NCBI GenBank assembly: GCA_958430865.1
Contig: CAUDNR010000391.1
Span: 41,095 to 105,094 of the forward strand
From: Entrophospora sp. SA101
Lineage: Eukaryota > Glomeromycota > Glomeromycetes > Entrophosporales > Entrophosporaceae
Reading direction: 5' to 3'
DNA: 64,000 nucleotides
A model generated the notes under the pieces. That model did not search any database, was not told the DNA's origin, and was given only the letters and a program-made list of their open reading frames with translations. The translations under genes and the position numbers were made by a program. Positions 37,358 through 49,290 of this stretch are shown here, in pieces (within the stretch, counting starts at the first letter, position 1; every line of letters begins with the position of its first letter).

Positions 37358-37638
37358 ATGACTTCATTAAAACTTTTGCATAAAAGTTTGTGTCGTCTCA
37401 CTTTTCATTCACAAACTCTTCAATATTCTTCGGCTGTTCTCAGTCAAGTTAATCGAAATAAATTGGTTAATAATATTGATTTTTTACGAGTTTTACGTAG
37501 TAAACCAATAAAATTTGAAAAAATTAATGATACTGTAAAAAAAAAGATCATATATGAAAAAAGAGCATCGAAACTGCAAATGTAAGGTTTGTTTGTATTT
37601 TATTTTATTTTAAACTTATGAATTACCATTTATCATCA

Positions 37639-37676
<38 letters not shown>

Positions 37677-39660
37677 TATTATCCATGATTCTAATAAATA
37701 AATAGGCATTTGCTCAAGTTAATAAGATGACATCAAGCCCTTTTTTCAAACAAATGACTTTGAGAGAAGCATTGTCATTTTACAACACTCTTTATTCAAA
37801 TTATTCATCAAGTCTATTTTATTTTAAATTAATTTCATATTTATTGCGTGAATGTGCCAAGTATGATAGATTAGATTTGGTAGACATGTTTTTTGCAAAA
37901 TTTATTCATGATATTGACACTAGCCAACAAAAATATTTGTTGAAATCTTTAGCAATTAATGTTTGGAATGTGCTATTGAAAATATATAATGAAAAAAGAA
38001 TGCAAAATGAAGTAAAAAATAGTAAGTGATTTTTTCATTATTAATATTCCAAGTGTATATATTATATTATAATTATATTCAATTTACACATCTTCTTTTT
38101 TAACCCCCCTCCCCCTGCTTAGTCTATGAAACAATGTATCGATCTAATGTTGTTCCAAACTCGATAACATATTCAATCGTGATAAAATCAAGATTAGAAG
38201 TTAATGATCCACAATTTTGTTTGAAACTAATTGAAAAGTTGATAATTCAAGGAAATAAATTAGCACCTAATTTATTGAATTTACTTTTAAAATCTTGTTT
38301 TTTAATACATGACAGACAAATTAAAAACATTACATTCAAATTGATGGAGTATTGGAACATGAAACCAAATGCTCAAACATTTATAATATTATTGCAAAAT
38401 TGTAAAGAATTCAATGAGTTAGAGCAAATATGGTCCAAGATAGTAAAATTTAAATTATACAAAGATCATAATTTACATGTAGAGATTATCAAGAGTTGTT
38501 ACTCATTAACATTTGACAAACATAATATTAACAACATAAAGTCAATAGATTCCAATTTAACCTCACAAGAGAAAAATACATTATCAAAATGTTTTGATTA
38601 TCTTCTAAGAATAAATAGATTTTCAAAAGGGGATACTGCATTAGGCGCCTACAACATACTTTTGGACAAATTTATAAAACATGGAGAAATAATTAAAGCA
38701 ATAAGAATTTTGGAAATGATGTGGTTAAAAAATCTAGAACCTAAAAAAATTGGATATAAAAAATTAATAGATGTTATAGGGAATAAAACCCTAGAAAAAT
38801 ATAATAATATTAACAATGATTATAATTCATATAATTTGGCTCAACATTCCCTGCATAATAGAATCAACAGAGAATATATTTGGAATATATTAAATGAAAT
38901 GTTCACCAGATCAAAAACCCAAATAATATCAAAAAAATTAGTCGATTCTATAATTACAACATTAGGAAAATTGAATGATATTTGTGGTATTTTGGAATTA
39001 TACAAATCAAGACTCAATTTTACAAATAGAAATGGAAATAAAAATTTCATTGCAAATGTTTTTGCAGAACGCACAAATCATATCATAATAGATGTTGAAT
39101 TTTACAATATTTTCATGAAAGCTATTTCAGTCTATCATCCTAATCCCGAAATTTCATTGCATTTTTTGAATCTAATTCCACTCAATTTACAACCAAACCA
39201 CTTAACCACAAAACATTTATTTTCAACTATAAATTCTACTTCTAATATTAAAAGCTATTTTTTAAAATTTTGTTCTGCATTAGTACAAAAACAAGCAAAT
39301 ATAAATAAAGAAGAATTTGAAACAATTATTTATAATATAATAGAAAAGGTTTTCAATGTCTCTTTATTAGATGGAGGAGAACCAAGTAATAGCAGTTGTA
39401 ATAATAATAACAATAATAACAATAATAGCGCTATTGGTAATAATGGTAATGGTAATATGGTAATTGAAAATTTTCTGGAATTTCCAAAAGAACAAATTTT
39501 TTTATCAGTATCAAAAGTTGTAATATCTGAAATAATTAAAGTTCAAGAGGCTAAAGATTTAGATGAATGTATAGATATATTAAATAATTGTTATTGTCAT
39601 AATATTAATGACGGTATTAATGATGATAATAAAATAAATTCAGAAATTTTTATCGATTGA
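37358..39660 (+). CDS. Mitochondrial PPR-repeat protein
   Basis: Model join(37358..37534, 37706..38021, 38123..39660), 676 residues. Pentatricopeptide proteins bind organellar RNA; fungal ones act in mitochondrial RNA stability, processing or translation. The N terminus (TSLKLLHKSLCRLTF..) is basic and Ser/Leu-rich as in a mitochondrial presequence. PPR-like helices are visible around residues 170-260 (VVPNSITYSIVIKSRLE, KPNAQTFIILLQNC) and again at about 330-390 (GAYNILLDKFIKHGEIIKAI, LEPKKIGYKKLID). A poly-Asn tract lies near the C terminus. The first intron is uncertain: a better-looking donor at 37582 would break the frame with every nearby acceptor, so the phase-correct donor at 37535 was chosen. 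Specific orthology not recognised. Convergent with the next gene. Confidence 0.7.
37645..37675. repeat. (AT)n microsatellite in PPR intron
   Basis: Pure AT run in the first intron of the PPR gene. Confidence 0.8.
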
Positions 39661-39892
39661 CTATGAATTTTTATTAATTTTTTAATATAATGCAAAATGC
39701 AAAAAGGCAATAAACAAGTAAAATAATTAGTCCTATTTACTGGCGATTCTTCAAAAATTTTACTGTTTTCCTTGACAAAGCAATCTTTCTCTTTACTTTT
39801 AACTTCATTATGATCATACTTTTTTTTCATATTTTAATAAAATAATCGATTACTTTTAGACATATAATAAAGTTTGAAACTCCCACTATATT

Positions 39893-40546
39893 TTAATATC
39901 CTCGTGGTCTATTTTTTTCACTTCGATAAGCAAGATAAGCAATTAATCCTACCACGCAAAAAACTACCACAGCAATGCCCCCATAGAAAAGAATTTTTCC
40001 ATATCCTAACTCTTGATTATTATTACCCTTTTTTAAATCATTTAAAGTTAACGAATTTACTCCTTTGGCTTGACAATAAGATTGAATTTGCTGTAATTCA
40101 GATGAATTTGCTTCTTCTTCTTCTTCTTCTTTATGGTTATACTTTATGATTAGTTTATTACCTTCCACTCTAACTTTTTCAATACCATGCTCTTGAAAAT
40201 AAATTAAAATCTGTTTCCTAACTTTTTCTAAATCGTTATCTTCACGAGGTTCATCACTAATATTCAAATCTTTTCTAGTAACTTCTTGATCAACAGGTAA
40301 AGGTTGTAAATAAGTTTTTAAATCGTTATATTCTCCCGTTTCTTCTGAACTAACTATTTGATTATGACCATTTAAATATTCTATACTGATAATCGATTGT
40401 GCTAATTTTTTAGCACTTTTAACCTTATCAACAATAAAGAAACTTTTAACTAGATTTATTGGAGTTGCTTCCAATAAATCAGTAGATTTAGCATCGAAAC
40501 ATCCACAAGGTTGAATGTCGTTGTAACTATTTTTATTAACCTTCAT
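39893..40546 (-). CDS. Predicted tail-anchored membrane protein, unknown
   Basis: Intronless frame of 217 residues, no family recognised. A single hydrophobic span near the C terminus (about 186-209, ILFYGGIAVVVFCVVGLIAYLAY) followed by a short basic tail (RSEKNRPRGY) gives the topology of a tail-anchored protein of the ER or mitochondrial outer membrane, with the bulk in the cytosol. The body has mixed alpha/beta composition (VRKQILIYFQEHGIEKVRVE) and an acidic Glu run coded by GAA repeats. It faces away from the truncated EI24 copy across about 350 bases, so its promoter may drive transcription of that fragment. Convergent with the PPR gene; stop codons are about 230 bases apart. Confidence 0.65.
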   Translation of the reverse strand: MKVNKNSYNDIQPCGCFDAKSTDLLEATPINLVKSFFIVDKVKSAKKLAQSIISIEYLNGHNQIVSSEETGEYNDLKTYLQPLPVDQEVTRKDLNISDEPREDNDLEKVRKQILIYFQEHGIEKVRVEGNKLIIKYNHKEEEEEEANSSELQQIQSYCQAKGVNSLTLNDLKKGNNNQELGYGKILFYGGIAVVVFCVVGLIAYLAYRSEKNRPRGY

Positions 40547-40898
40547 TCAACATTTATTATGGGTTCAATATTTGAATTAACGAAAGGGAAAATTTTTGTT
40601 TTCTAAACTTTTTTTGATTAGTTTAATAATATTATTAGGTTTCAAAGGGTAGTAAAGACTGCCAAAACAATTAATCCTTTTTACAAAATCCTCTGGAAAT
40701 TAAGCATCCCATTAACTTCTAATATTAAAAGAATGAATTCTTCCACCACGATACAAATGAGTCGTTCGTTAACTTAATAATAATAATAACAGTAAAAAAC
40801 CTCCGTGTCATATTTATGTGATTACTATGTACTGTTTTGGAGTAACAGGCCCATCTGACTATGTATAGACTTTGCTTATTTGTTTATTTATTTAACAG
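40547..40898. other. Junction between unique DNA and right duplication arm
   Basis: 352 bases upstream of the truncated EI24 copy. It shows no similarity to EI24 exons 1-2 or their introns on the left, so homology between the arms stops close to the acceptor of exon 3 at 40898. An intron-end-like TTTAACAG survives. Confidence 0.6.
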
Positions 40899-41754
40899 CT
40901 ATTTTGGGTTTATCCAATATTTTTATTAAGTTTTATATTAAATTCAATGTGGTACCAAGACATTGCAGATCGTGTTTATATTGGAGAAACAATAAATTCT
41001 AAAAATTTTAATTATAACAGATTCTTGAGAGTAGTAGCGGATGAGATTTACAGAACAATATTATTTATGAATTATTTAATATTTTCAACAATAATTTACA
41101 TTATACCCAAGATTGGGCCATTTTGTTCATTTATATACTTTTGTTGGATTTATTCATTTTATAGTTTTGAGTAAGCAATTTTCTATTTTACGCTTTTTGT
41201 TTTCCTTGGGGGAGAGAAAATCGCTAAATTAAAAAATTAATAAAAAAATCCAAATAGATATAAATGGATAAATAAAGGCTGGTCATTAGAACAAAGGATT
41301 GATTATTTTGAAGAAAGATGGGCTTATTTTGCAGGATTTGGTATTTAATCAAAATCTCACTCCTTTAAAAATTTCACTTGATTGATATATTATTAAATGT
41401 AATTTATTTATTTTTATTATTAGGTTTTATTTTTACTTCTGTTACATTTTTTGTAGATGTATTTTTTAGTGCTGGAATATTTGCTTTATTCTTTCCAATT
41501 GTAAGTGAATTAATTCATAATAGTAATATTATAAATATTATAAATGTTGATAGATTAACAAATATATATATATATATACCACATTACATTATATTTAGTA
41601 CATAATAATGGCCAATAATGCTTTACCAATGCCAAGAAATAACAAAAAGTTGGAATTCTCTCCACTGGTTCCTTATAAACTACCAATATTTTGGATGGCA
41701 AAAAGAATGAATGATAAAATTATAAACATTTTTCATAATAGAGCAATTAGATAA
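40899..41754 (+). pseudogene. 5'-truncated EI24 copy
   Basis: Exons equivalent to EI24 exons 3-6 lie at 40899..41170, 41258..41340, 41424..41500 and 41599..41754, in frame and with intact splice sites, but exons 1-2 (200 residues, including the N-terminal membrane region) are missing. The first part of exon 3 differs from the left copy (WYQDIADRVYIGETINSKN versus a version two residues longer); from 41058 on the sequence is identical. An in-frame ATG at 40947 could start a protein of about 180 residues if transcribed from the neighbouring promoter, but a functional EI24 is unlikely. Confidence 0.8.
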
Positions 41755-41859
41755 TTATAATAATTATTATATATATATATATATAACAAACAAACAAACG
41801 AACAATAAACATTTAATTAGAAATTTTTTTTTTTATTCATAAATTAAATAATGAACATT

Positions 41860-42694
41860 TCAAGTAAACTAAAAATAAATTAGAATTTATAATTAAATAG
41901 ATAAATAAATTTCATAATAATGAATATAATAAAACATAATTATTACCTGTAAAAGATAAGATTCTGCGATGGCTCTTGCTCTTTTATTGAAACTTAATTT
42001 CATCTCACTAATTTCTTTATCAACTTCTTCCATAAAGTTAATAATAAAATCTACCAATTTGTCCTTCAACATTTGTTCCGTGTGAAAATTTGTAATTAAA
42101 AAACTAATATCATAACCCTATAATATATATATAAATCAATAATTTCAATATTATATAATATATATACATGTTAATATTATATAATTTTGATTCTATTTAC
42201 TTTTATTGGTTTTCTTCTTAATATAATAAAATTATCGGCTCTTAACATCATAAATCTAGTGAATTTGTGACATAAAATTCTTTCCATTTCATCAGCTTGT
42301 TTGATCTTTATGCTCATGCGCAATGAATTAATTGATGGCTCTATCAATACTCCTTCTTGTTCATTTCGGCTAATTATCAATGGATTCATTACAACTTCAG
42401 GCGAAGATCTATAAAATCAAAGATTAAATATTATTATTCTTATTCTTATCCTTAATAATAACCATGATAATAATGACAATAATAATAATAATAATAAACC
42501 TAGCCTCTACTTCAGGCTTGTTGTGTCTTTCAACCACTTGAGATGGAAAATTTTCTAAACATAATGCAGCCGTTAAGGTTGATTTAACTGCTTTTAAATA
42601 TGGACGCAATGTATTAGACTGAAAAAGCAAAGATCAATTAATTTAATATAAAATTATTATTGTTGCTTCTTTAAATGATGTGATTAATTACCAT
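41860..42694 (-). CDS. ARPC4: Arp2/3 complex subunit 4 (right copy)
   Basis: Model complement(join(41860..41868, 41947..42117, 42201..42408, 42500..42618, 42692..42694)), 169 residues, the mirror image of the copy at 5806-6640 with the same introns. Both copies are intact and predicted to encode the same protein, so the genome (if the assembly is right) has two doses of this Arp2/3 subunit here. It shares the 128-base divergent promoter with the J-protein gene. Confidence 0.92.
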
Positions 42695-42822
42695 TTTCAA
42701 AAAAAAAACGAGAAAATGTTCTTATCCCAAAATTGTTACACAGTAAATATCATTTTTAAAAAATTACGATTTTCTTTTTTGTACCATTATTTGTCAATAA
42801 ACTATTGTCAAGAAAATAAAAA
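42695..42822. promoter_or_regulatory. Shared divergent promoter, ARPC4 / DNAJC17-like (right)
   Basis: Mirror copy of 5678-5805, unchanged in sequence as far as compared. Identity in this non-coding interval argues for recent homogenisation rather than coding constraint. Confidence 0.55.
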
Positions 42823-43736
42823 ATGAGTTCAGGAGAATTTATTGATTACTATGAAATACTTGGCGTGAATTATAATAGTACGGAAATAGAGATTAATAAA
42901 GCTTATCGTAAAAAAGCAATTACTTATCATCCTGATAAAAATTTAAATAATGTTGAAACTGGTAAATACATTAAAAATGTCTAGAGATTAGTTGTTTTAT
43001 CTTTGAAAAAAAAATTTATTTATTATATCACCATTCTTTTTGTTTAATAGCAACAAAGACTTTTCACACAATCACAAAAGCTTACAATATATTAACAGAT
43101 CCAAAACAGAAATTAGAATATGATCTTAAATTTAAAGCCAGGATTGCTACAAAGAAAAGATTTGAATCATTAGATGGTAAAAGAAAAGCAATGAGAGAAG
43201 GTAAATAATAAGCATTTAGATATATATATGTGAGAGAATTTGTATGTGTTCATTATATTAATAACAAATTAATACAATAGAATTGGAAGAGGCGGAAAAG
43301 TCAGCTAAACAACAAAAACTTGATATAAAAAAAGAACAAGAAGAAAGAATGAAAAGATTTTGGGAAAAAGAAGATCGATTAAGTAAAAAAAGGGATGACG
43401 ATTTGTCATCAACCAATATTAAAATTCCAAATAATTTATCATCTTCTTCTTCAAATATCAATATTAAAAAACAAACAATTGAAAATAAGGTGTGTGTGTA
43501 TATATATCTATATATACCTATATATTTTAATTCATTAGTTATTGATTTATATGTTCTTGTACCTCTTTTTTTAGGAAAAGATAATTCAAGATTTTCAAAA
43601 TTATGAAAAGAGTGTTTTTGAATTAATGGAAGAGGCCATTAAAATTCAAAAAATGAAAAAAATGAAAAAAAATTCTAAATTAAACAATAATGATGATGAT
43701 GATGATAACGATAATAATGACAGAACAAAAATATGA
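42823..43736 (+). CDS. J-domain protein, DNAJC17/Cwc23-like (right copy)
   Basis: Model join(42823..42961, 43051..43200, 43281..43489, 43575..43736), 219 residues, same exons and protein as the left copy at 4764-5677. J domain with HPD at 36-38, then the charged helical region; no RRM. Downstream there is a (ATT)n tract and then the F-box gene in the same orientation, about 600 bases apart. Confidence 0.85.
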
Positions 43737-44067
43737 CGACCAAAAAATGAAAATTTGGCAAGTTGATGTCCAAGAACAAAAATCACGGGGTTTGACCACT
43801 CTTGTAATTCATAATCAGTCTTTTAGACGTGTTGCACCATGTTTATATGTGTATGCGTGTGTATGTATGTATTTAGTGTTACATTATTTTTATGTATAGT
43901 GTAATATTATATATAGATAAAGTGTGATGAAAATCTTCCATTTATATATATATATATGAATTGAAGAGAGGGGTTGTATATGTTAATTTTTAGTCTAAAA
44001 CAATAAGAGCTTTAAAATGAATGGAATTCAACATTTAAATGGGCATGTTATAAGCTAATGTTCAACA

Positions 44068-44119
44068 TTAAAATAATAATAACAATAACAATAATAATAA
44101 TAATAATAATAAATGCGTG
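44068..44119. repeat. (AAT)n microsatellite, right arm
   Basis: Mirror of the tract at 4381-4432; same length and same AAC interruptions. Confidence 0.8.
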
Positions 44120-44341
44120 GAGCCCTCGTGACAAAAAACCATAATTACCTAAAATCAAAATGTGCATATTTTGGTCCCCTGAAAGTATATATAACTTGTT
44201 TAACAATATGGCCCCATAATTTATTTTTTAATTTAAAATTATTTATAATTAATCGAAATAATTTTTAGGTTTATTATTATTACATATATACAAAAAAAAT
44301 TTTATTATCTAGAAACCAATAATAATAATATTCTAAGGATT

Positions 44342-47300
44342 ATGAAAAATAATATGAACAATACTTTACCAAACTTTAAACTTGATACTAATAATATTCC
44401 TTCAGAAGTTTTTCGTTCTTCACCTTCAACTCCTGTATCTGCTTCAATACCCCTTAAAAAATCAAATAAACCATCTAAAACCTCGAATTCCGCCTCATCT
44501 TCCTCATCCACCTCATCCACCTCATCCACTACCGCCTCTATTCCTTTCTCACAAGGTAGACAACCAACAGTGGCTACAATATCTTTAGCTCCAACAACTA
44601 CCACAACTGTGGTCACTACAACTACTACCACTACAACTTCTTTTCCCCCTTTACTATTAAATCCTCCACCTTTACCAAAACACCTTGATCCAAAAGAATA
44701 TCCTTTAGCTGACACTCCAACACCTCCAGTTTTAAAAAGGTTTTGTTTTGATTTAAATGGCCAACCTGCTTACATTCGTGAGCATGAGGACACTGAAGAA
44801 CAATTGTTGAAGGTTTGTAATACAATACATACACATATATATAAATTAAATATCAAATCTAAAATAATAAAATATACATATATACTTATTTATAGCTTCA
44901 AGAGGCTTTATATAATATGCGAGCATCTGGTCCTACATCCTCTACATCAAAAACTGTAAAGACTGCTACTTATCATTCTTTTAATGATAATTTTAGTGGA
45001 GCTAAACCTTCAGAAAGCGGTGCCCGTAAAAGACCTGCATCTCCCTTAGAATTAACATTAGAACCTCCTAAACAATCTTCCAATAATAATAGTATTGATA
45101 GCAATGAGCTTAGTAATCATTTAAGCAAAACCACGCGGGCTTATAGATCTTTATCCCCGCCACATAAGAAAGTTTGTGCCAAATCATCCTCATCCATGGT
45201 AACAAGTCCTTCAAAACAAGAGAATGATCCAATTTCACAAAGACAATGGATGGAATTTTCAAATAACAATGATGAGGATGAGAATGGTGACGATGAGGAT
45301 GGTGACGATGATAATATTACCGGGATTAAAATAAATTCACTTATAAATAATAATAATAATCTTCAAGTTGACTCACGCCAATCCATTACCCCCTCCACTT
45401 CTTCAAATTCAAGACATTATAATGCCATGTCAACATCTAATCTTGGTATGGATACTCCTTCTACTGCAAGAAGTACCCAATCTTCTGCACTTCCTTCTCC
45501 ATCTCTTTCACCAAACAATAATACAAATCAATTTGAAACTTTCTTTGCTAACCATTCTTCTAACACCAATATGAATGATGATGATAATTTAACAACAATT
45601 ATTGATGATAGTAATTGGAGCCTACAGCAACAACAAAGTCAACAACAAACAAGAAAAGCCATTACCACCACAACTACTTCTTCCGAATTACCTAGTTTAT
45701 GGGATTTAAATACCATGTTAGCAACATTCGACGCACTACCGCCTTCAATGAAATCTTATATGCTTTTTCAATTATTAAGGCGTTGCCCCACTAATACTCT
45801 TCAATATGTTAGTAATATAATTTTACCGACATTAAGAAAAGATTTCCTTGGTACTTTACCACTAGAACTAAGTCTGCACATTGTAAGATACTTGGATGCA
45901 TCGAGTATGTGTAAAGCAGCTCAAGTTAATAAACAATGGAGGGATGTTGTAGATGGCGATGGGTTTACTTGGAAAAGATGTTTGTTGTCTGATGGTTTCA
46001 GTCTTGATGATTCAGAAGAAGCACGTGCTATCTCAGAAGATTGGGGATTTACAAGTTCAATAACATCACCATTAAATCGAAATAATTATAATAGTATTGA
46101 TGATGATAATGGGTGCTCAAGAGAAGTAGACAATTCATCTTCTGAAGAAAGGGCAATTGTAAAAATTGACGAGAATGATAATACTGAAATTATGAGAATC
46201 ATTAATGTCACTAACGGAATTAAATCTGAAGGTTCATCATCAAGAAATATTTTTAATGACGATGATAATGATGATAATGATATGGTAGTTGACTATGATA
46301 ATGTTGCAAAGCAAGAAAAAAATTCTCATTCTTCAATTATTGAAGAGGAAGATAATGATAACGGCGATGATGTAAATTTACAAGATGCTTATACACTTTC
46401 ACCAACAGGTACAGAGGTCCAACCATCATCTATTCCTAATGGTAATAATAGTACGAACAATAGTGATAGTGATAATTTATTACGTACAGAGGAAACTTTT
46501 TCAATTCAAAATAAAGGTAAAGGTCGAGCAGACGTTGGATGGGATTCGGTAGAGCTTTATCAAAATGAATCAAATCAAGATCATGATAAGCCATATAATG
46601 ATGATGATAATGATGTTGATGCAATGTCTCAAAGTAGTGATCATGTTGATACTTCTGATGATAAATTACCTCTCCCACCTTCAACAAAGCATCCATATAA
46701 AGAGATCTACCGTCGACACTATCTCACACGAAAAAATTGGTCTAATGGTCAACATAAACATATCTCCTTTCAAGGTCATGGTAATAATGTTGTAACTTGT
46801 TTACAATTTGATTCTGAAAAAATCATTTCAGGATCAGATGACCAATGTATAAATGTTTATGATACAGTTAGCGGTAGAATGATCAATAGACTTGAAGGTC
46901 ATGAGGGTGGCGTCTGGGCTTTACAATATGTTGATAAAACATTGGTATCTGGATCAACAGATAGAACAGTTCGTATATGGGACCTTTCAAAAGGTGTGTG
47001 CACTCATGTGTTTCCTGGACATACAAGTACCGTTAGATGTCTTCAAATTATAACACCGCAAAATGTTAATCCAAATCCAAATGAACCACCTATTATTGAA
47101 CCACCTATTCCTTTAATCGTCACCGGCTCAAGAGATTCTACGTTAAAAGTGTGGCGTTTACCTAATCTTGATACTGATCCATCATATCATCCTACTATAC
47201 CTTCATCACCATCAGACAATACTCAAATCAGCGATAATCCTTATTTTCTTCGCACACTTCAAGGTCATAATCATTCTGTCCGTGCTTTAGCAGGCATAGG

Positions 47301-48020
47301 AAATACTCTAGTTAGTGGTAGTTATGATTGCACCGTTAGGGTTTGGAACATCATGACTGGTGAAAGTGTCTGGCGTCTACAAGGGCATACACAAAAAGTT
47401 TATTCTGTTGTATTAGATGCCAAAAGAAAAAGATGTATGAGCGGAAGTATGGACGGCACTGTTAAAGTTTGGAGTCTTGAAGACGGCACAAATATTTGGA
47501 CATTAGAAGGACATTCGTCTCTTGTTGGTTTACTCGATCTTTCCCATGATTATCTTGTTTCGGCAGCAGCAGATTCGAGTCTTCGTATATGGAACCCTGA
47601 CAACGGTACGTGCAAGCATGTGTTGACTACTCATTCTGGGGCAATAACATGCTTTCAGCATGATGGAGACAAAGTTATATCTGGTTCGGATGGAACGTTG
47701 CGTATGTGGAAAGTAAAAACAGGAAAACATACTCGTGATCTACTAACAGGACTAAGCGGTGTATGGTAATGTATATTTATATAACAAAAATTTTTTTGAA
47801 AAAAAAAAAATTTGAAACTAATTATTCGTTAATTAATTAATATAGGCAAGTGAAATTTGACGAACGGCGATGTGTTGCAGCTGTACAAAGAAATTCTGTA
47901 ACTTGTTTTGAAGTCTTAGACTTTGGAGTGTTTGGTATAGAAGAAGACAAAAATACGCCAAATGCCAGTTGTACTGATGAAGACGGTAATTGGATTTCTA
48001 AAAGAATAGTTGTAGGGTAA
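44342..48020 (+). CDS. F-box/WD40 repeat protein, Cdc4/Pop1 type (right copy)
   Basis: Model join(44342..44812, 44896..47765, 47846..48020), 1171 residues, 26 fewer than the left copy because of deletions in the acidic linker. Residues 1 to about 453 are the same as in the left copy. From there to the end the two differ: F-box flank (SNIILPTLRKD versus SSIILPALRKD), linker indels, scattered changes in the propeller (for example SNGQHKH, SVWRLQGHTQK, MWKVKTGKHTRD) and in the last exon (SVTCFEV against SVTWFEV in the left copy). The F-box and all WD40 repeats remain intact, so both paralogues should work as SCF substrate receptors, perhaps with different linkers. No stop or frameshift. Confidence 0.9.
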
Positions 48021-49290
48021 CTTTACGTCTGCTATCACTCACTACTACATCACATCATCACACCACCAACATTATTATCATTGCATCTCTGTTGGATCTA
48101 GATGAATAAATAAAACAAATTATTGTTGTTGTTTAGTTTGTTTGTCCTAGTATATATTGTAATTTTAGAAATTTCTTTAAATGATTAGAGAATTATTTAT
48201 ATATATCATTCATTGCGAACAATGTGTTGGTTGAATTTTTTATTATTATTCATGTTTGTTATCAATCAGTAAATACACTTTAATATTTTTTTTTTAGTCA
48301 TAAAAATTAAAATTTTAGAAGTTATTTTTTGTTACCTTATATTTGATTTTTTTTTCGGTAGCAGAGATTTCGTTTGCACAAAATTAAGATATACCAATAC
48401 AATATTATCAAAAAAAAACCAAACTTACTTTCTATCTTCGAACATGTTATCACATAATTTCTTGGAATCATTGAATTCAAATTAAACCCAAACAAGAACT
48501 TTGTTAGTCAGTTACTTTCCTTTATGACAAATAAGCAGCCCATTGCAATAAGGTATTAATGTTGGTATGGCACGTCATATTCCGTTTCCACCGGCTAAGA
48601 ATTTTTAAATGGCCAACGTCACTAAAATTACCATCATGTTTACCTTCACTTTTAAAGCAATACTGAAAAATAATCACAGCTTTGAAGTGAAAAAGCAACA
48701 CCGTTGTTGAATAGCCGTCGATTTATGTAAAGAAGACCTTTCAATATGAAAAAGTATTCATTAGAAAACTTTAATGATGCAGTTTCAATGACAAAGTTCA
48801 AATGAAAACATTTGGAACATTTGTAACAATAGAATTCGTGATCCGTATATGTGCATACCGCACCACATTTTCTGTTGCTAAGTAGCAAAAAAAAAATTTT
48901 TATTTGCGCGCTGGTAAAAAAATTTCTTGGCAATTTACTAGTATCGCGAATTAACATGCATCCGAGATCCATTGACACCCTGGATTGATTCATTGACCAT
49001 CCTGGATTAATTAATCCATGAAAAACATGGAATAATCACAAACTTACTTCATATTCATTACCATCCCATCGAAATCCCCGGATCATTAGATATTTTAGAA
49101 CTAGTTCACCTGCTCACCTTTATTGTAGGATTTGCATTTAATAATACTGTAAATATATATTAATAGGAGTTTTATAATACATAGAAATTAATTTTAGGCG
49201 GATCACAACTTTTATATATGAAAACCTTTCTCAAGGTCAATTTAATTTGTTTAATTCATTATATATAATATTTCTAAAATGTTGAATAAT
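48021..49290. other. Intergenic, with an isolated Cys-rich frame
   Basis: About 1.3 kb. A minus-strand frame at 48652-48993 includes NRKCGAVCTYTDHEFYCYKC and SKCFHLNF, a possible zinc-binding relic, but has no start context or splice partner. An imperfect palindrome built on ATCCTGGATTAA / TTAATCCATG lies around 48978-49020. No gene called. Confidence 0.45.

Larger units (their letters stand above)
40899..48020. repeat. Right arm of large inverted duplication
   Basis: Reverse-complement partner of 417-7607. The core 41058-45785 mirrors 2715-7442 with no offset and no visible mismatch in the coding frames and the microsatellite-rich intergenic lines compared. Beyond 45785 substitutions appear at once (position 45786) and accumulate with indels through the WD40 half of the F-box gene. 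Confidence 0.92.

Noticed and set aside
37582..37705. Alternative PPR intron using donor at 37582
   Set aside because: The donor is stronger but leaves phase 2, and none of the acceptors at 37706, 37719 or 37727 restores the frame; the donor at 37535 does.
40547..40898. Hidden exons 1-2 for the right EI24 copy
   Set aside because: No similarity to the left exons in any frame; the arm homology ends at the exon 3 acceptor.
48652..48993. 113-codon Cys-rich minus-strand frame
   Set aside because: No start context, splice partner or recognised domain; may be a relic but cannot be supported as a gene.
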